DNA from: Burkholderia sp. 4M9327F10
GTDB taxonomy: Bacteria > Pseudomonadota > Gammaproteobacteria > Burkholderiales > Burkholderiaceae
Length of the DNA: 38,804 nucleotides
Direction: 5' to 3'
NCBI RefSeq assembly: GCF_005503145.1
Contig: NZ_SCNV01000070.1
Coordinates: 1-38,804, forward strand
The number at the start of each line of letters is the position of its first letter. The stretch's first letter is position 1. The notes beneath the pieces are model-generated. The model was not told where the DNA came from, ran no database searches, and was given only the letters and a program-made list of their open reading frames with translations. Below are positions 1 to 8,434 of the stretch, piece after piece. Both the position numbers and the translations under genes were made by a program.

Positions 1-7
1 CCACCCC

Positions 8-163
8 CGTCAGTGACAAAGCACTCATTCATCCCGCCTCCGCACTTCGTGCGTCACCGGTCAGGTCCACCAGGGTGGTGGCGTGCGCGTGCCCACCACG
101 GTTGTGCCCTTCGGCGGGGCGCGTAGCGCAACGCCGGAACGGATGAGTGCTGTGTCACTAACG
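8..163. repeat. 156-bp element with near-perfect terminal inverted repeats
   Basis: The left end (8-28) and the reverse complement of the right end (143-163) agree at 19 of 21 positions, both containing AGTGACA followed by AGCACTCAT-like sequence. The interior has further small hairpins, such as CGCAC-TTC-GTGCG at 40-52 and CCACC-AG-GGTGG at about 67-78. It has no coding capacity. The form fits a MITE-like or REP-like intergenic element or a structured RNA. No second copy is obvious in this window, so its repetitive nature is inferred from form only. Confidence 0.45.
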
Positions 164-258
164 AGGGCGGTGCGAGAGCGGGTCTTGTCTTGGGCCGTTC
201 CCGGTGGCAGACCGGGATGGCTCACTACCGGCTAGCGGTTGCAGCCCGCTTTCTTTTG

Positions 259-292
259 CCTACTTTTCTTTGCGGCGGCAAAGAAAAGTAGG
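259..292. repeat. Perfect 15-bp palindrome, Burkholderiales-type intergenic repeat and possible terminator
   Basis: CCTACTTTTCTTTGC (259-273) is followed by a 4-nt loop and its exact reverse complement (278-292). I recognise this palindrome, with its flanking CTTTCTTTTG, as a type seen very often between genes in Burkholderia and Paraburkholderia. It lies about 120 bp past the fliK stop and could act as a terminator or transcript-stabilising hairpin for the flagellar operon. Confidence 0.6.
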
Positions 293-408
293 TGCCGCCC
301 CGCACAGGGGCAACGCCAATAGACCGACAAGACAACAAGGAAAGGCCAAAACCGCAGGAACACCAACCAAACCGCCGCAGGCAAACCAAAACCTCAAAAC
401 CCAAAAAA

Positions 409-1959
409 TCAAGCAAACGTATCGACTAACCCAACAGACCGCCGAACGGCAACATTAGCAACAGAAGCATCAGCATCAGAAGAATCCCCGCCGGAGGCAA
501 GCCCAGAGCCATTAGAGCCCCCTTTGCCAGAACCCCCAGACTGCCCCTGCTGCCCAGCCTGTTTGGCAAAACCATCACTAACACTCGCACTCCCCAACCC
601 AATCCCATTCTGCTCCATCTGCTCCCGCAACTTCGGCAGGGCCGCCTCAACGGCCTCCCGCACCTGCGGATGCTGCGAAACAAACAACGCATGTGCATGG
701 TTATCGGCAACCTGCAACACCACCTGAAGTGGTCCCAGGTCCTTCGGGTTCAGCGTCAGCTCAGCGCTCTGCTGATGCGCATTCGACAGGAACACCACCT
801 TCTGTCCCAACGCCTCTTCCCAGTCCGATGTGCCCACCGTCGGCGCCAGCGTGCTTGCCGCCGCAGCCGCCGCCGCCGGGTTCGCGCCCTGGGCCGCTGC
901 CGTCGTCGCGCTCGAGGCGCTGGCGGCTGCCGCCTGGCTCGCCGCCAGCGCAGCATTCGCCGCGTCTGCCGTGCTCTTCAGCGACGATAGGCTGTCCTGC
1001 GTATCCGTCGTGGTCGACGCCGCCAGTGCGTCAGCCGCATTCTTCGCCACCGTGTCCGCCGTGCCCGAGGCCGTCGTCGCCGTCTGCTCCAGCTTCTCGC
1101 CCAGCTTGCCCTTGGCGTCGCCCAGCATCGAGCCGCTCGCCAGCGTCTTGCTGCTCGTCGAGGCGTGCAGCGCGAGACCCGTATCACCGCTCAGGCCGCT
1201 CGTGCCCGTCGCCGCGCTAGTCGCGTTGCCTACGTTCGCCGCCTGCGCCGGTACCGCTCCCTGGGCGCCGCTCAACGCTGCCAGCGCCGCTTGCAGCGCG
1301 TCGCTGATCGACTTGGCGTCGGAATGGCCCACGTGCTTGCCGTGCTGCGCGCCGTCCGCTGTCGCGTCGGTTGCGCCCGATGTGCCCGCCGTCGCGTCGG
1401 TCAGCGCCGTGGTGGCGTCGTCTGTCGCAGTGGTGTTGGTGCCGTTGGCATTCGTGTTCGCGTTCGCATTGGCCTGGAGCTGGGCCTGCGCCTGCAACTG
1501 GGCCGCCACCGCAGCGGCGGCCGCCGAGGTCGTCGTGTTGCCGGAATTGCTGGCGCTTTGCTGGGTCGAGCCGTTGCTGCTGTTACCCGTGCCCTGCTGC
1601 GTGTTGCCCGACGACGAGGCCGAAGTCGTGCCGCTGTTGCCGGCAGCGCTGCTGCTCTGGCTGCCCGCCGCGCTGCTCGAATTGCTGCTGCTCGAGGTCT
1701 GGTTGTTCGACTGTGCAGACGCCTGCGCGCTCGCCGATGCGGCGGATGCCGATGCGGACGGCGACGGCGCAGGTGTCGGCGCCGGGGCCGGTGCGCTCGG
1801 CGCGGCAGTGCTCGCGCTTTGCGCTGCGCTGTTCTGCGAGTCGATGCTCTGCTGCAAGGTCTGCGCGAACGGCTGGGCGCTGGAGCTGTCCGGCGTGCTG
1901 CTCGTCGGCGAACTGTCCGACGAACCGAACAGCGAACTGATAAACGATAGTGGCGACAT
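409..1959 (-). CDS. fliK: Flagellar hook-length control protein FliK
   Basis: FliK is the secreted ruler that measures the hook and then triggers the export gate to switch from hook to filament substrates. This protein has 516 residues. About 1-375 is low complexity, dominated by Ala, Ser, Thr, Gln, Asn and Pro, as expected of an unfolded ruler. The conserved Flg_hook domain lies at about 384-466, with the characteristic stretch AELTLNPKDLGPLQVVL followed by the HPQVREAVEAALPKLRE helix. A Gly/Ser-rich tail follows. It is the last gene of the minus-strand fliFGHIJK operon, 97 bp after fliJ. The start ATG at 1959 has AGGATC a short way upstream. A second FliK-domain protein is encoded at 9274-10860. 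Confidence 0.9.
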   Translation of the reverse strand: MSPLSFISSLFGSSDSSPTSSTPDSSSAQPFAQTLQQSIDSQNSAAQSASTAAPSAPAPAPTPAPSPSASASAASASAQASAQSNNQTSSSSNSSSAAGSQSSSAAGNSGTTSASSSGNTQQGTGNSSNGSTQQSASNSGNTTTSAAAAAVAAQLQAQAQLQANANANTNANGTNTTATDDATTALTDATAGTSGATDATADGAQHGKHVGHSDAKSISDALQAALAALSGAQGAVPAQAANVGNATSAATGTSGLSGDTGLALHASTSSKTLASGSMLGDAKGKLGEKLEQTATTASGTADTVAKNAADALAASTTTDTQDSLSSLKSTADAANAALAASQAAAASASSATTAAAQGANPAAAAAAASTLAPTVGTSDWEEALGQKVVFLSNAHQQSAELTLNPKDLGPLQVVLQVADNHAHALFVSQHPQVREAVEAALPKLREQMEQNGIGLGSASVSDGFAKQAGQQGQSGGSGKGGSNGSGLASGGDSSDADASVANVAVRRSVGLVDTFA

Positions 1960-2056
1960 GGCTGATCCTGTCTATCCGGTGACCCGGTCAATCTGCGATC
2001 AATGCCCGCTGGAGCGCTGCTGCTTTGACACCCGGGGGCTGAAACCGGCGCGCGGG

Positions 2057-2506
2057 CTAAACGCCCTCAGCGCGCATCCTGAGAATTCGTGCGGCGTGTT
2101 CATCGGCGTCGCGCTGTTCGCGCCGCGCAAGCTGCTGCGCTTCCGCTGCGTCGCCACGTGCCTGTAGTACTTCGTAAGAGCCTAACTTCTGTTTGTGACG
2201 CTGCCATTCCGGTTTCGCGGCCTCGACCCGCGCATTGGCCGCCAGCAGCAATTTGCGCTGCTGGTCGATGGCGGCGTCGAGCGTGTCGATGAACGCCTGG
2301 AAATTGCGCATGTTGCCGGCTGGCATGCCGCTCTGTGCGGTGGCGTTAAAGCGTGCGTGGTATTCGTCGCGGTAGCGCACCAGCGCATCGAGCTGGGCCT
2401 GCACTTCGCTCGACTCGCGCTGCGCGCGGCCGAGCCGTTGCGCTGCGGCGTCCACATCGTCCTGGGCGAGGCCGATAAGCGTCTTGATCGGGAAATGCTT
2501 CGCCAT
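2057..2506 (-). CDS. fliJ: Flagellar export chaperone FliJ
   Basis: FliJ is the small coiled-coil stalk that sits in the FliI ATPase ring and couples it to the FlhA export gate; it also escorts empty chaperones. The 149-residue product is highly charged and almost wholly helical by eye, with repeated Ala/Gln/Arg/Glu heptads (for example AAQRLGRAQRESSEVQAQLD), as expected for the family and close to its usual length. It starts 2 bp after the fliI stop, so the two are very probably translationally coupled. Identification rests on length, coiled-coil character, the FliJ-like N-terminus and the fixed position between fliI and fliK. Confidence 0.85.
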   Translation of the reverse strand: MAKHFPIKTLIGLAQDDVDAAAQRLGRAQRESSEVQAQLDALVRYRDEYHARFNATAQSGMPAGNMRNFQAFIDTLDAAIDQQRKLLLAANARVEAAKPEWQRHKQKLGSYEVLQARGDAAEAQQLARREQRDADEHAARILRMRAEGV

Positions 2507-2508
2507 CC

Positions 2509-4143
2509 TCAGCCTCCTTGGGTGAACAGCGCATCGAGTCTTTCGATGCTAGCGTCGAATCCCGCGCATTCGCGGAAGCCTTGCTGCAAAAACGCCTCGA
2601 TGCGCGGATACAGCGCGATCGCGCGGTCGAGCAACTGGTCGCGCCCGCTGGAATAGGCGCCCACGTTGATCAGGTCGCGGTTACGCTGGTAACGCGACAG
2701 CATCTGCTTGAAAAGCCGCGTCTTTTCGAGGTGCGGCTCGTCGATCAGCGCGGTCATCGCGCGGCTGATCGAGGCCTCGATATCGATGGCCGGATAGTGG
2801 CCGGCTTCGGCGAGCGAGCGCGACAGCACGATATGGCCATCGAGAATCGCACGCGCCGAGTCGGCAATCGGATCCTGCTGGTCGTCGCCTTCGGTCAATA
2901 CAGTGTAGAACGCGGTGATCGATCCGCCACCTGCCGGACCGTTGCCGGTGCGCTCGACCAGCGCCGGCAGCTTGGCGAACACGGAAGGCGGATAACCTTT
3001 GGTGGCCGGCGGTTCACCGACGGCCAGGGCGATTTCCCGCTGCGCCATCGCATAACGGGTCAGCGAGTCCATCAGCAGCAGCACGTGCTTGCCCTGATCG
3101 CGGAAGTATTCGGCGAGCGAGGTCGAGTAGGCCGCGGCCTGCATCCGCAAGAGCGGCGAGACGTCAGCGGGGGCGGCCACCACCACCGAGCGCGCGAGAC
3201 CGTCCTCGCCGAGAATCTGTTCGATGAATTCCTTCACTTCGCGGCCGCGCTCGCCGATCAGGCCGATCACGATCACTTCGGCGCTGGTGTAGCGCGCCAT
3301 CGTGCCGAGCAGCACCGATTTACCGACACCCGAGCCGGCAAACAATCCCATGCGCTGGCCGCGGCCGACGGTGAGGAGTGCGTTGATCGCGCGCACGCCG
3401 ACATCGAGCACCTTGTGAATCGGCTCGCGGTTCAGCGGGTTGATGGTCGGGGCGGAGAGTGGGGCGTCGGCTTTGGCGCCGAGCGGCCCGAGCCCGTCGA
3501 GCGGCCGGCCCGACGCGTCGAGCACCCGGCCAAGCAGTTCCCAGCCCACCGGCAGGCGCTTGGCGCCGGCCATCGGATCGGCGATCGGCGCGCTTTCGAG
3601 CGGATAGACGCGGGCGCCAGGCAAAAGGCCGATCACTTCGGTGGTCGGCATCAGGAACAGTTTGTCGCCGGCAAAGCCCACCACTTCGGCCTCCGCCATC
3701 GGCAGCGAGCTGCCCTGCGGCAGTTCGATCATCACTTCGGCGCCGACCGACAGGCGCAGCCCCACCGCTTCGAGCACGAGGCCCGCCGCGCGGGTCAGCC
3801 GGCCGCAGGCGCGCATCGGCCGGGAGATGGCGTTGCGGGCGCGCAGTTCGTCAAGCTGGCCGCGCCAGGCGTTCAGGTGAGGATTGTTGGCGAGCGCGGG
3901 GTTCGGTGCGGGACGCGGGGCGCCTGTGGCGCCTGGCATGGCGTCGCGGCTGGCGGCGGCAAATGCGGAGGTCGAACGGCCATGGCGGGGATCTTGTGCG
4001 ACGGGGGTCCGTGGGGCGGCCTTCGAGCGCGGCGCGTCCTGCTCCGGTTCGGCTGCCTGGGCGCCGAACGACGCCAGCGCCAGCTCCTGTTCGAGCGGCG
4101 TCAGGTCGCTGGCGCGGATCTCCGCGATGGTCGGCTTCACCAT
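2509..4143 (-). CDS. fliI: Flagellum-specific export ATPase FliI
   Basis: FliI is the hexameric ATPase of the flagellar type III export apparatus, related to the F1 beta subunit. The Walker A motif AGSGVGKS is at about 269-276 and Walker B (HVLLLMDSLTRYA) at about 353-365. The family stretch GEPPATKGYPPSVFAKLP is at about 376-393. At 544 residues it is longer than the usual 440-470 because of an N-terminal extension of roughly 80-90 residues rich in Ala and Pro, before homology begins near HLNAWRGQLDELR. The start overlaps the end of fliH by 7 bp, which supports this ATG rather than an internal one. It works with FliH (negative regulator and tether) and FliJ. Confidence 0.95.
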   Translation of the reverse strand: MVKPTIAEIRASDLTPLEQELALASFGAQAAEPEQDAPRSKAAPRTPVAQDPRHGRSTSAFAAASRDAMPGATGAPRPAPNPALANNPHLNAWRGQLDELRARNAISRPMRACGRLTRAAGLVLEAVGLRLSVGAEVMIELPQGSSLPMAEAEVVGFAGDKLFLMPTTEVIGLLPGARVYPLESAPIADPMAGAKRLPVGWELLGRVLDASGRPLDGLGPLGAKADAPLSAPTINPLNREPIHKVLDVGVRAINALLTVGRGQRMGLFAGSGVGKSVLLGTMARYTSAEVIVIGLIGERGREVKEFIEQILGEDGLARSVVVAAPADVSPLLRMQAAAYSTSLAEYFRDQGKHVLLLMDSLTRYAMAQREIALAVGEPPATKGYPPSVFAKLPALVERTGNGPAGGGSITAFYTVLTEGDDQQDPIADSARAILDGHIVLSRSLAEAGHYPAIDIEASISRAMTALIDEPHLEKTRLFKQMLSRYQRNRDLINVGAYSSGRDQLLDRAIALYPRIEAFLQQGFRECAGFDASIERLDALFTQGG

Positions 4144-4820
4144 GTGCTTGCCTTGCCGAGGGCGGCAGCAACCCGCTCCCAGCGTGTGTCGATACCGGCA
4201 TCCACCTCGCCGGTGCTGGCGTGGGCGCGGCAGCCGCCGCGCTCGACCGCCGGGTCGGTGCGCACGGACCAGCCGCGCGCCTGCAATTCTTCCATCAGAT
4301 ACGCCTCGACCACCGGCAGGTCGGCCGGGCTCACCACGAGGTGCGGTGCGCCGGTGAGCGCCGGTTCGGCCGCCAGTACTTCGCGGGCGGCGGCGATCAG
4401 CGCGGCGGGGTCGTGCTGCACATGCTGGCGCACCACCTGCTGCGCAATATCCAGCGCGAGCGCAACCAGGCTTTCCGAAATCTCATGTTGCGCGCCATCC
4501 AGCGCGGCCTTGAACGTCTCGGCCAAGGCCGCGAGCCGGGCGGCTTCTTCGCGCGCTTCGGCCTGGCCCTGGGCGAAACCTTGCGCGTGTCCCTGATCGT
4601 AGCCGGCCTGGTAGCCGAGCGCCTGGCCCGCCACGTGGCCGGAGGCGACGCCCTGGGCGTGCGCCGCATCGCGCAGGCGCTGCAGTTCGGCTTCGAAGGC
4701 GCCGCTGTCGTCGACCGGTTCGGGCGGCGCCGGCGGCACCGGGTCGAACGAGGCCATCTCCCAGCGCTGATAGGCCGAGAGGCTAGCCTTGCGCGTGGGA
4801 TCCTGATCAGACATATGCAT
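4137..4820 (-). CDS. fliH: Flagellar assembly protein FliH
   Basis: FliH dimerises, binds the N-terminus of FliI and docks the ATPase complex to the C-ring. The 227-residue product has an acidic, Pro-rich N-terminus and then the family's hallmark run of glycines at three- to four-residue spacing (about 57-85, GVASGHVAG and GYQAGYDQG among them). A helical segment and a C-terminal domain with LALDIAQQVVRQ and VERGGCR complete it. The frame opens at 4820 and a second in-frame ATG lies at 4814. Both fall inside the 3' end of fliG, and the AAGGCGGAAG just upstream could serve either, so the start is uncertain by two codons. Confidence 0.9.
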   Translation of the reverse strand: MHMSDQDPTRKASLSAYQRWEMASFDPVPPAPPEPVDDSGAFEAELQRLRDAAHAQGVASGHVAGQALGYQAGYDQGHAQGFAQGQAEAREEAARLAALAETFKAALDGAQHEISESLVALALDIAQQVVRQHVQHDPAALIAAAREVLAAEPALTGAPHLVVSPADLPVVEAYLMEELQARGWSVRTDPAVERGGCRAHASTGEVDAGIDTRWERVAAALGKASTW

Positions 4821-5802
4821 CTTCCGCCTTGCCGCCTATCGCGATCTGACCACTTTCCGCCAGGTTGCGCACGATCTGCAAAATGCGGCGTTGCTGCGTT
4901 TCCACTTCGGAGACGCGCACCGGGCCGCGGGCGTCCAGGTCTTCGGCGAGCAGCTCGGCGGCACGCTGCGACATGTTCGACAGGAACTTCTGGCGCAGCG
5001 CGGGCTGGGCGCCCTTGAGCGAGATGATCAGCGCTTCCGACTCGACTTCCTTCAGCAGCAGCTGGATCGCGCGGTCTTCCAGGTCCAGCAGGTTCTCGAA
5101 CACGAACATCTGGTCGACGATCTTCTGCGCCAGCTCCGCGTCGTACTGGCGGACATTCTCGAGCACGCCTTCTTCGTGGTTGCTCGACATGAAGTTGAGA
5201 ATTTCCGCGGCCGTGCGGATACCGCCCATCGGGCTGCGCTTCAGGTTGTCGCTGCCGGACAGCAGGCCCGTCAGCACGTCGTCCAGTTCGCGCAGCGCCG
5301 CCGGCTGGATGCCGTCGAGCGTGGCGATGCGCAGCAGCACGTCGTTGCGCAGCCGTTCGGTGAAGCAGGCGACGATCTCGGAGGCCTGATCGCGGTCCAG
5401 ATGGACCAGGATCGTCGCGATGATCTGCGGGTGCTCGTTCTTGATCAGCTCGGCCACCGCCGCCGAATCCATCCACTTCAGGCCTTCGATACCGCTCGTA
5501 TCGCTGCCTTGCAGAATCCGGTCGATGATCGCACCGGCCTTGTCGTCGCCGAGCGCCTTGGTCAGCACCGAGCGGATGTAGTCGCTCGAATCGAGCGACA
5601 GCGCGGTGTGCTGTTCGGCATCGCGGACGAACTCGTGCAGCACTTCGTCCACCTGCTCGCGTGTGACGTTCTTCAGCGCCGCCATCGCGACACCGATCTT
5701 CTGGACCTCACGCGGTCCCAGAAACTTGAATACCTGCGCCGCTTCTTCCTCGCCAATCGACATCAGGAGGAGCGCGCTTTTCACTACGCCTTCAGCGCTC
5801 AT
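4807..5802 (-). CDS. fliG: Flagellar motor switch protein FliG
   Basis: FliG forms the upper C-ring, binds FliF through its N-domain and takes torque from MotA through its C-domain. The 331 residues cover all three domains. The EHPQ motif is at about 123-126, a GG-containing linker (PMGGIRTAAEILN) at about 191-203 and the MFVF motif at about 232-235. The charged torque helix (LEDRAIQLLLKEVE, about 241-254) follows. I start at the ATG at 5802 because MSAEGVVKSALLLMSIG is the typical FliG N-terminus. The longer open frame (to 5907) only reads into fliF. The start overlaps the fliF stop by 11 bp, so FliF and FliG are coupled. Confidence 0.95.
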   Translation of the reverse strand: MSAEGVVKSALLLMSIGEEEAAQVFKFLGPREVQKIGVAMAALKNVTREQVDEVLHEFVRDAEQHTALSLDSSDYIRSVLTKALGDDKAGAIIDRILQGSDTSGIEGLKWMDSAAVAELIKNEHPQIIATILVHLDRDQASEIVACFTERLRNDVLLRIATLDGIQPAALRELDDVLTGLLSGSDNLKRSPMGGIRTAAEILNFMSSNHEEGVLENVRQYDAELAQKIVDQMFVFENLLDLEDRAIQLLLKEVESEALIISLKGAQPALRQKFLSNMSQRAAELLAEDLDARGPVRVSEVETQQRRILQIVRNLAESGQIAIGGKAEDAYV

Positions 5803-7582
5803 CGGACACCCAGCTCTTAACAACCGTTGCGACAATCTTCGGATCCTGGCGCGCGATGTTGCGTGCGTATTCCAGGTTCCGCTCGAATTTGTGCTTATCG
5901 CTCTCAAGCGACATCAGATCGGACTCGCCGTCGTCCTCGCCGGCGGCGCCGCTGCTTGCGGAGGCCGGCAGGCCATCGAGCAGGATCGGCTCGTCCGGCG
6001 ACGGCAGGGAAGCGGCCACGGCCGGCGCCGGCGGCGGGAAGGCGCGGCGCAAGGCCGGCTTGACCATCACGAAGTACAGGAACAGGGCGACTGCGCCGAT
6101 GCCCAGGTAGGTCGCGATCTGCTTGGCCAGCGCGATCATCTCCGGCGTGCGCCACCACGGCAGGTCGGCGTTCGGATCGACGTCGGCGGTGAAGGCGCTG
6201 TTGACCACGTTCACCGAGTCGCCGCGCTGGGCATCGAAGCCCATCGCGTCCTTCACCAACTGGTTGACCTGGGCGAGCTTGTCGGCCGTGAGCGGCTGCA
6301 TGGTCGCGTGACCCTTGGCATCCACCACGCGCAGGTAATTCACCACCACGGCGACCGACAGCCGCTTGATGTTGCCCATCGACTGCTGGACATGACGCAC
6401 GGTCTTGTCGAGCTCGTAGTTGGTGGTGGCATCCTTGCGGTCGCTGATCGGCGTCGTGCTCGTGCCGCTCGCCCCATTGGGTGCGTTGATCGGCGCGGAG
6501 GCCGGCTGCGGCGGCTGGTTCGAAAGCGCGCCCGGCACGCCCGAGGCGCCGCCTTGCGAGAGTTCGGTGTCGGAGCTGGTCTGCTGGCTGCGGATCGCGG
6601 CCTGTTGCGGCGTGCCGTTCGGGCCGTAGTTTTCCGAGGTCTGCTCGACCTGCGAGAAATCGACGTCGGCGCTCACCTGCGAGTGCGCGTTGCCGGCGCC
6701 GAACAGCGGCGCGAGGATCGCATCGATGCGCTGCTGCGTATTGTGTTCGACCTGCTGGACATATTTGAGCTGCGAGGCGTCGAGACCGGCGCTGGCGGGC
6801 GGCTGGGTCAGCAGGTTACCGTCCTGGTCGACGATCGTCACGCCGCGCGGCGGCATCTCGGGCACCGCCGAGGCCACCATATGGGTGATCGCCATCACCT
6901 GGCCTTCGTCGAGGACGCGGCCCGGGTACAGGTTCACCAGCACCGAGGCGGACGGCGCCTCATGGTCGCGCACGAACACCGAGGGCTTCGGGATCGCCAG
7001 GTGCACGCGCGCCGACTTGACCGTCGAGAGCGATTCGATCGTGCGTTCGAGTTCGCCTTCCAGCGCGCGCTGATAGTTCACCTGCTCGGCAAACTGGCTG
7101 ATGCCGAACTTCTCGTTGTCCATCAGTTCGAAGCCGACCGAGCCGCTCTTGGGCAGGCCCTGCGAGGCGAGACGCAGGCGCATTTCGTGCACCTGCTCGG
7201 ACGGCACCAGAATCGCGCCGCCGCCGTCGGAGAACTTATAGGGGATGTTGGCCTGCTGCAGCGCGGTAATGATGGCGCCGCCGTCCTGGTCCGACAGGTT
7301 GCTGTACAGCACCTTATAGTCCGGCGCGCGCGACCAGAGCCACAGGCCGACGACCACGGCGACCAGCACGGCCACCGCGAAGATCAGCGGGGCACGCGGG
7401 TTGCCGCGCATCTGCGTCAAACCGGACAGGCGCTGGCTAAAGTTGCCGCCGAGGCCGCCACCGCCCAGGTCGGCGGCGCCGCCGGCCTGGCCGGCGCCAG
7501 GCGTGGCGACGCCTGACGCTGGCGCGCCGGCGAGGCCCATGCGGGCGTCGGGGTTGATCAACGAGTTGGCTGACGAATCCAT
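5792..7582 (-). CDS. fliF: Flagellar MS-ring protein FliF
   Basis: FliF builds the inner-membrane MS ring, the foundation of the basal body and housing of the export gate. With the start at 7582 it has 596 residues. An Ala/Gly-rich cytoplasmic N-terminus leads to a first membrane helix at about 66-83 (IFAVAVLVAVVVGLWLW). The YscJ/FliF ring-building region follows, with VLYSNLSDQDGGAI and ARVHLAIPKPSVFV. A Ser/Pro/Ala-rich periplasmic stretch leads to a second helix near 485-507, and the acidic C-tail that binds FliG ends the protein. I prefer 7582 over the further-upstream start at 7666 because GGAG lies about 10 bases before it and the extra 28 residues look non-native. First gene of the operon. 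Confidence 0.93.
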   Translation of the reverse strand: MDSSANSLINPDARMGLAGAPASGVATPGAGQAGGAADLGGGGLGGNFSQRLSGLTQMRGNPRAPLIFAVAVLVAVVVGLWLWSRAPDYKVLYSNLSDQDGGAIITALQQANIPYKFSDGGGAILVPSEQVHEMRLRLASQGLPKSGSVGFELMDNEKFGISQFAEQVNYQRALEGELERTIESLSTVKSARVHLAIPKPSVFVRDHEAPSASVLVNLYPGRVLDEGQVMAITHMVASAVPEMPPRGVTIVDQDGNLLTQPPASAGLDASQLKYVQQVEHNTQQRIDAILAPLFGAGNAHSQVSADVDFSQVEQTSENYGPNGTPQQAAIRSQQTSSDTELSQGGASGVPGALSNQPPQPASAPINAPNGASGTSTTPISDRKDATTNYELDKTVRHVQQSMGNIKRLSVAVVVNYLRVVDAKGHATMQPLTADKLAQVNQLVKDAMGFDAQRGDSVNVVNSAFTADVDPNADLPWWRTPEMIALAKQIATYLGIGAVALFLYFVMVKPALRRAFPPPAPAVAASLPSPDEPILLDGLPASASSGAAGEDDGESDLMSLESDKHKFERNLEYARNIARQDPKIVATVVKSWVSDER

Positions 7583-7820
7583 GCGTCGGGTATCTCCGGG
7601 GATGCCTGGGGTCCTGCCGCCTGCCGCCGCACCGGGGTCGGCGGGCGCACGGACAGAGACTTTCACGATTGGAATTATGCGCAGGCACGGCCAACCCGAT
7701 TGCTCGAATAGAGCAGGGTTTCCCCCCCAGTTTCGCGGCTTTCGAAATGGGCCCGCTGATATTCTGTCGGTCAGATCGGCAGGCTTGGCTGCGCCGCTCT
7801 ACCTTCCATCTGGAGAGAAC

Positions 7821-8156
7821 ATGACAATGCCCGTGAACGCGCTTTCGTCGGCGCTGCAACAGATGCAGGCGATGGCCGCGCAAGCCGCCGGCGGCACCGA
7901 ATCGGTGGCGGATCAGTCCGGTGCGGCAAGCTCGAGCGGTTTTGCTTCGGCGCTCAAGGCCTCGCTCGACAAGATCAGCGGCGACCAGCAAGCCGCGGCC
8001 GGTGAGGCGCAGGCGTTCGAAGTCGGCGCGTCCAATGTGTCGCTGAACGACGTGATGATCGACGGGCAGAAGGCCAACCTGGGCTTCCAGTTCGGCCTGC
8101 AGGTGCGCAACAAGCTGGTGTCCGCCTACAACGACATCATGCAGATGTCGGTTTGA
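7821..8156 (+). CDS. fliE: Flagellar hook-basal body complex protein FliE
   Basis: FliE is the small adaptor linking the MS ring and export gate to the proximal rod, and is among the first proteins exported by the flagellar apparatus. The ATG at 7821 is preceded by TGGAGAGAAC, a good ribosome site, and gives 111 residues, normal for the family. The C-terminal half has the conserved pattern NLGFQFGLQVRNKLVSAYNDIM. The gene is divergent from fliF, and the 238 bp between the two starts must carry both promoters. I could not assign a clear promoter there. Further upstream in-frame codons lack a ribosome site and are not used. Confidence 0.93.
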   Translation: MTMPVNALSSALQQMQAMAAQAAGGTESVADQSGAASSSGFASALKASLDKISGDQQAAAGEAQAFEVGASNVSLNDVMIDGQKANLGFQFGLQVRNKLVSAYNDIMQMSV

Positions 8157-8319
8157 CGGCGTAGCGGCTGGTGGGTGTGCCGGCGGCCTGGCAGTTGCCG
8201 GGGCAGCCGGTGGCCGGTTTGCGAGCGGGGACTTGCGGCCGGGATGGGTTGCGCGGCTTCGCTTCGCCTATGCCTGCTACATTTTGCAGCATTTCGCCTT
8301 AAACCTCCTTACAGCGGCC

Positions 8320-8347
8320 TAAAGCTTTTCGGTTGCCCATCCGATAA
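8320..8347 (+). promoter_or_regulatory. Sigma-28 (FliA) type promoter for fliS-fliT
   Basis: TAAAGCTT (8320-8327), 12 bases, then TCCGATAA (8340-8347) closely match the flagellar sigma factor consensus TAAA...GCCGATAA; the spacer is one base longer than the ideal. It stands 87 bp before the fliS start and in the right direction. FliS and FliT are late chaperones, which fits class 3 expression. The call is by motif only. Confidence 0.7.
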
Positions 8348-8434
8348 CCAGGTACAGGCAGACATCCGGGTGCGACCAAGCGCCGCGGAGAGACGTCTCA
8401 TACTTTCCGATTCCGCAGTATAGGAGGAGCGCCG

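Larger units (their letters stand above)
1..408. other. Non-coding region downstream of fliK with two repeat structures
   Basis: No convincing gene lies here. An 84-codon open frame at 204-458 crosses a palindrome and runs into the end of fliK antisense, so I do not call it. The stretch holds an element with complementary ends (8-163) and a perfect palindrome (259-292), listed separately. Just past the fliK stop the minus strand is T-rich with G runs (about 345-405), which would suit transcript release after fliK. Confidence 0.6.

Noticed and set aside
204..458. Small 84-codon frame near the left end
   Set aside because: It spans the 259-292 palindrome and runs into fliK antisense; it looks like chance coding in a repeat.
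830..2167. 445-codon open frame on the plus strand
   Set aside because: It is antisense to fliK, and its Ala/Val/Ser-rich make-up mirrors the low-complexity codons of fliK. No ribosome site or known domain.
2518..4596. 692-codon open frame on the plus strand
   Set aside because: It is the antisense shadow of fliI and fliH, with the His/Arg/Gly-rich composition such shadows have in GC-rich genomes.
7583..7820. FlhDC or sigma-28 site between fliF and fliE
   Set aside because: No sequence there matches a flagellar promoter or FlhDC box well enough to call.
8175..8423. 82-codon frame between fliE and fliS
   Set aside because: It covers the sigma-28 promoter and has no ribosome site or recognisable domain.
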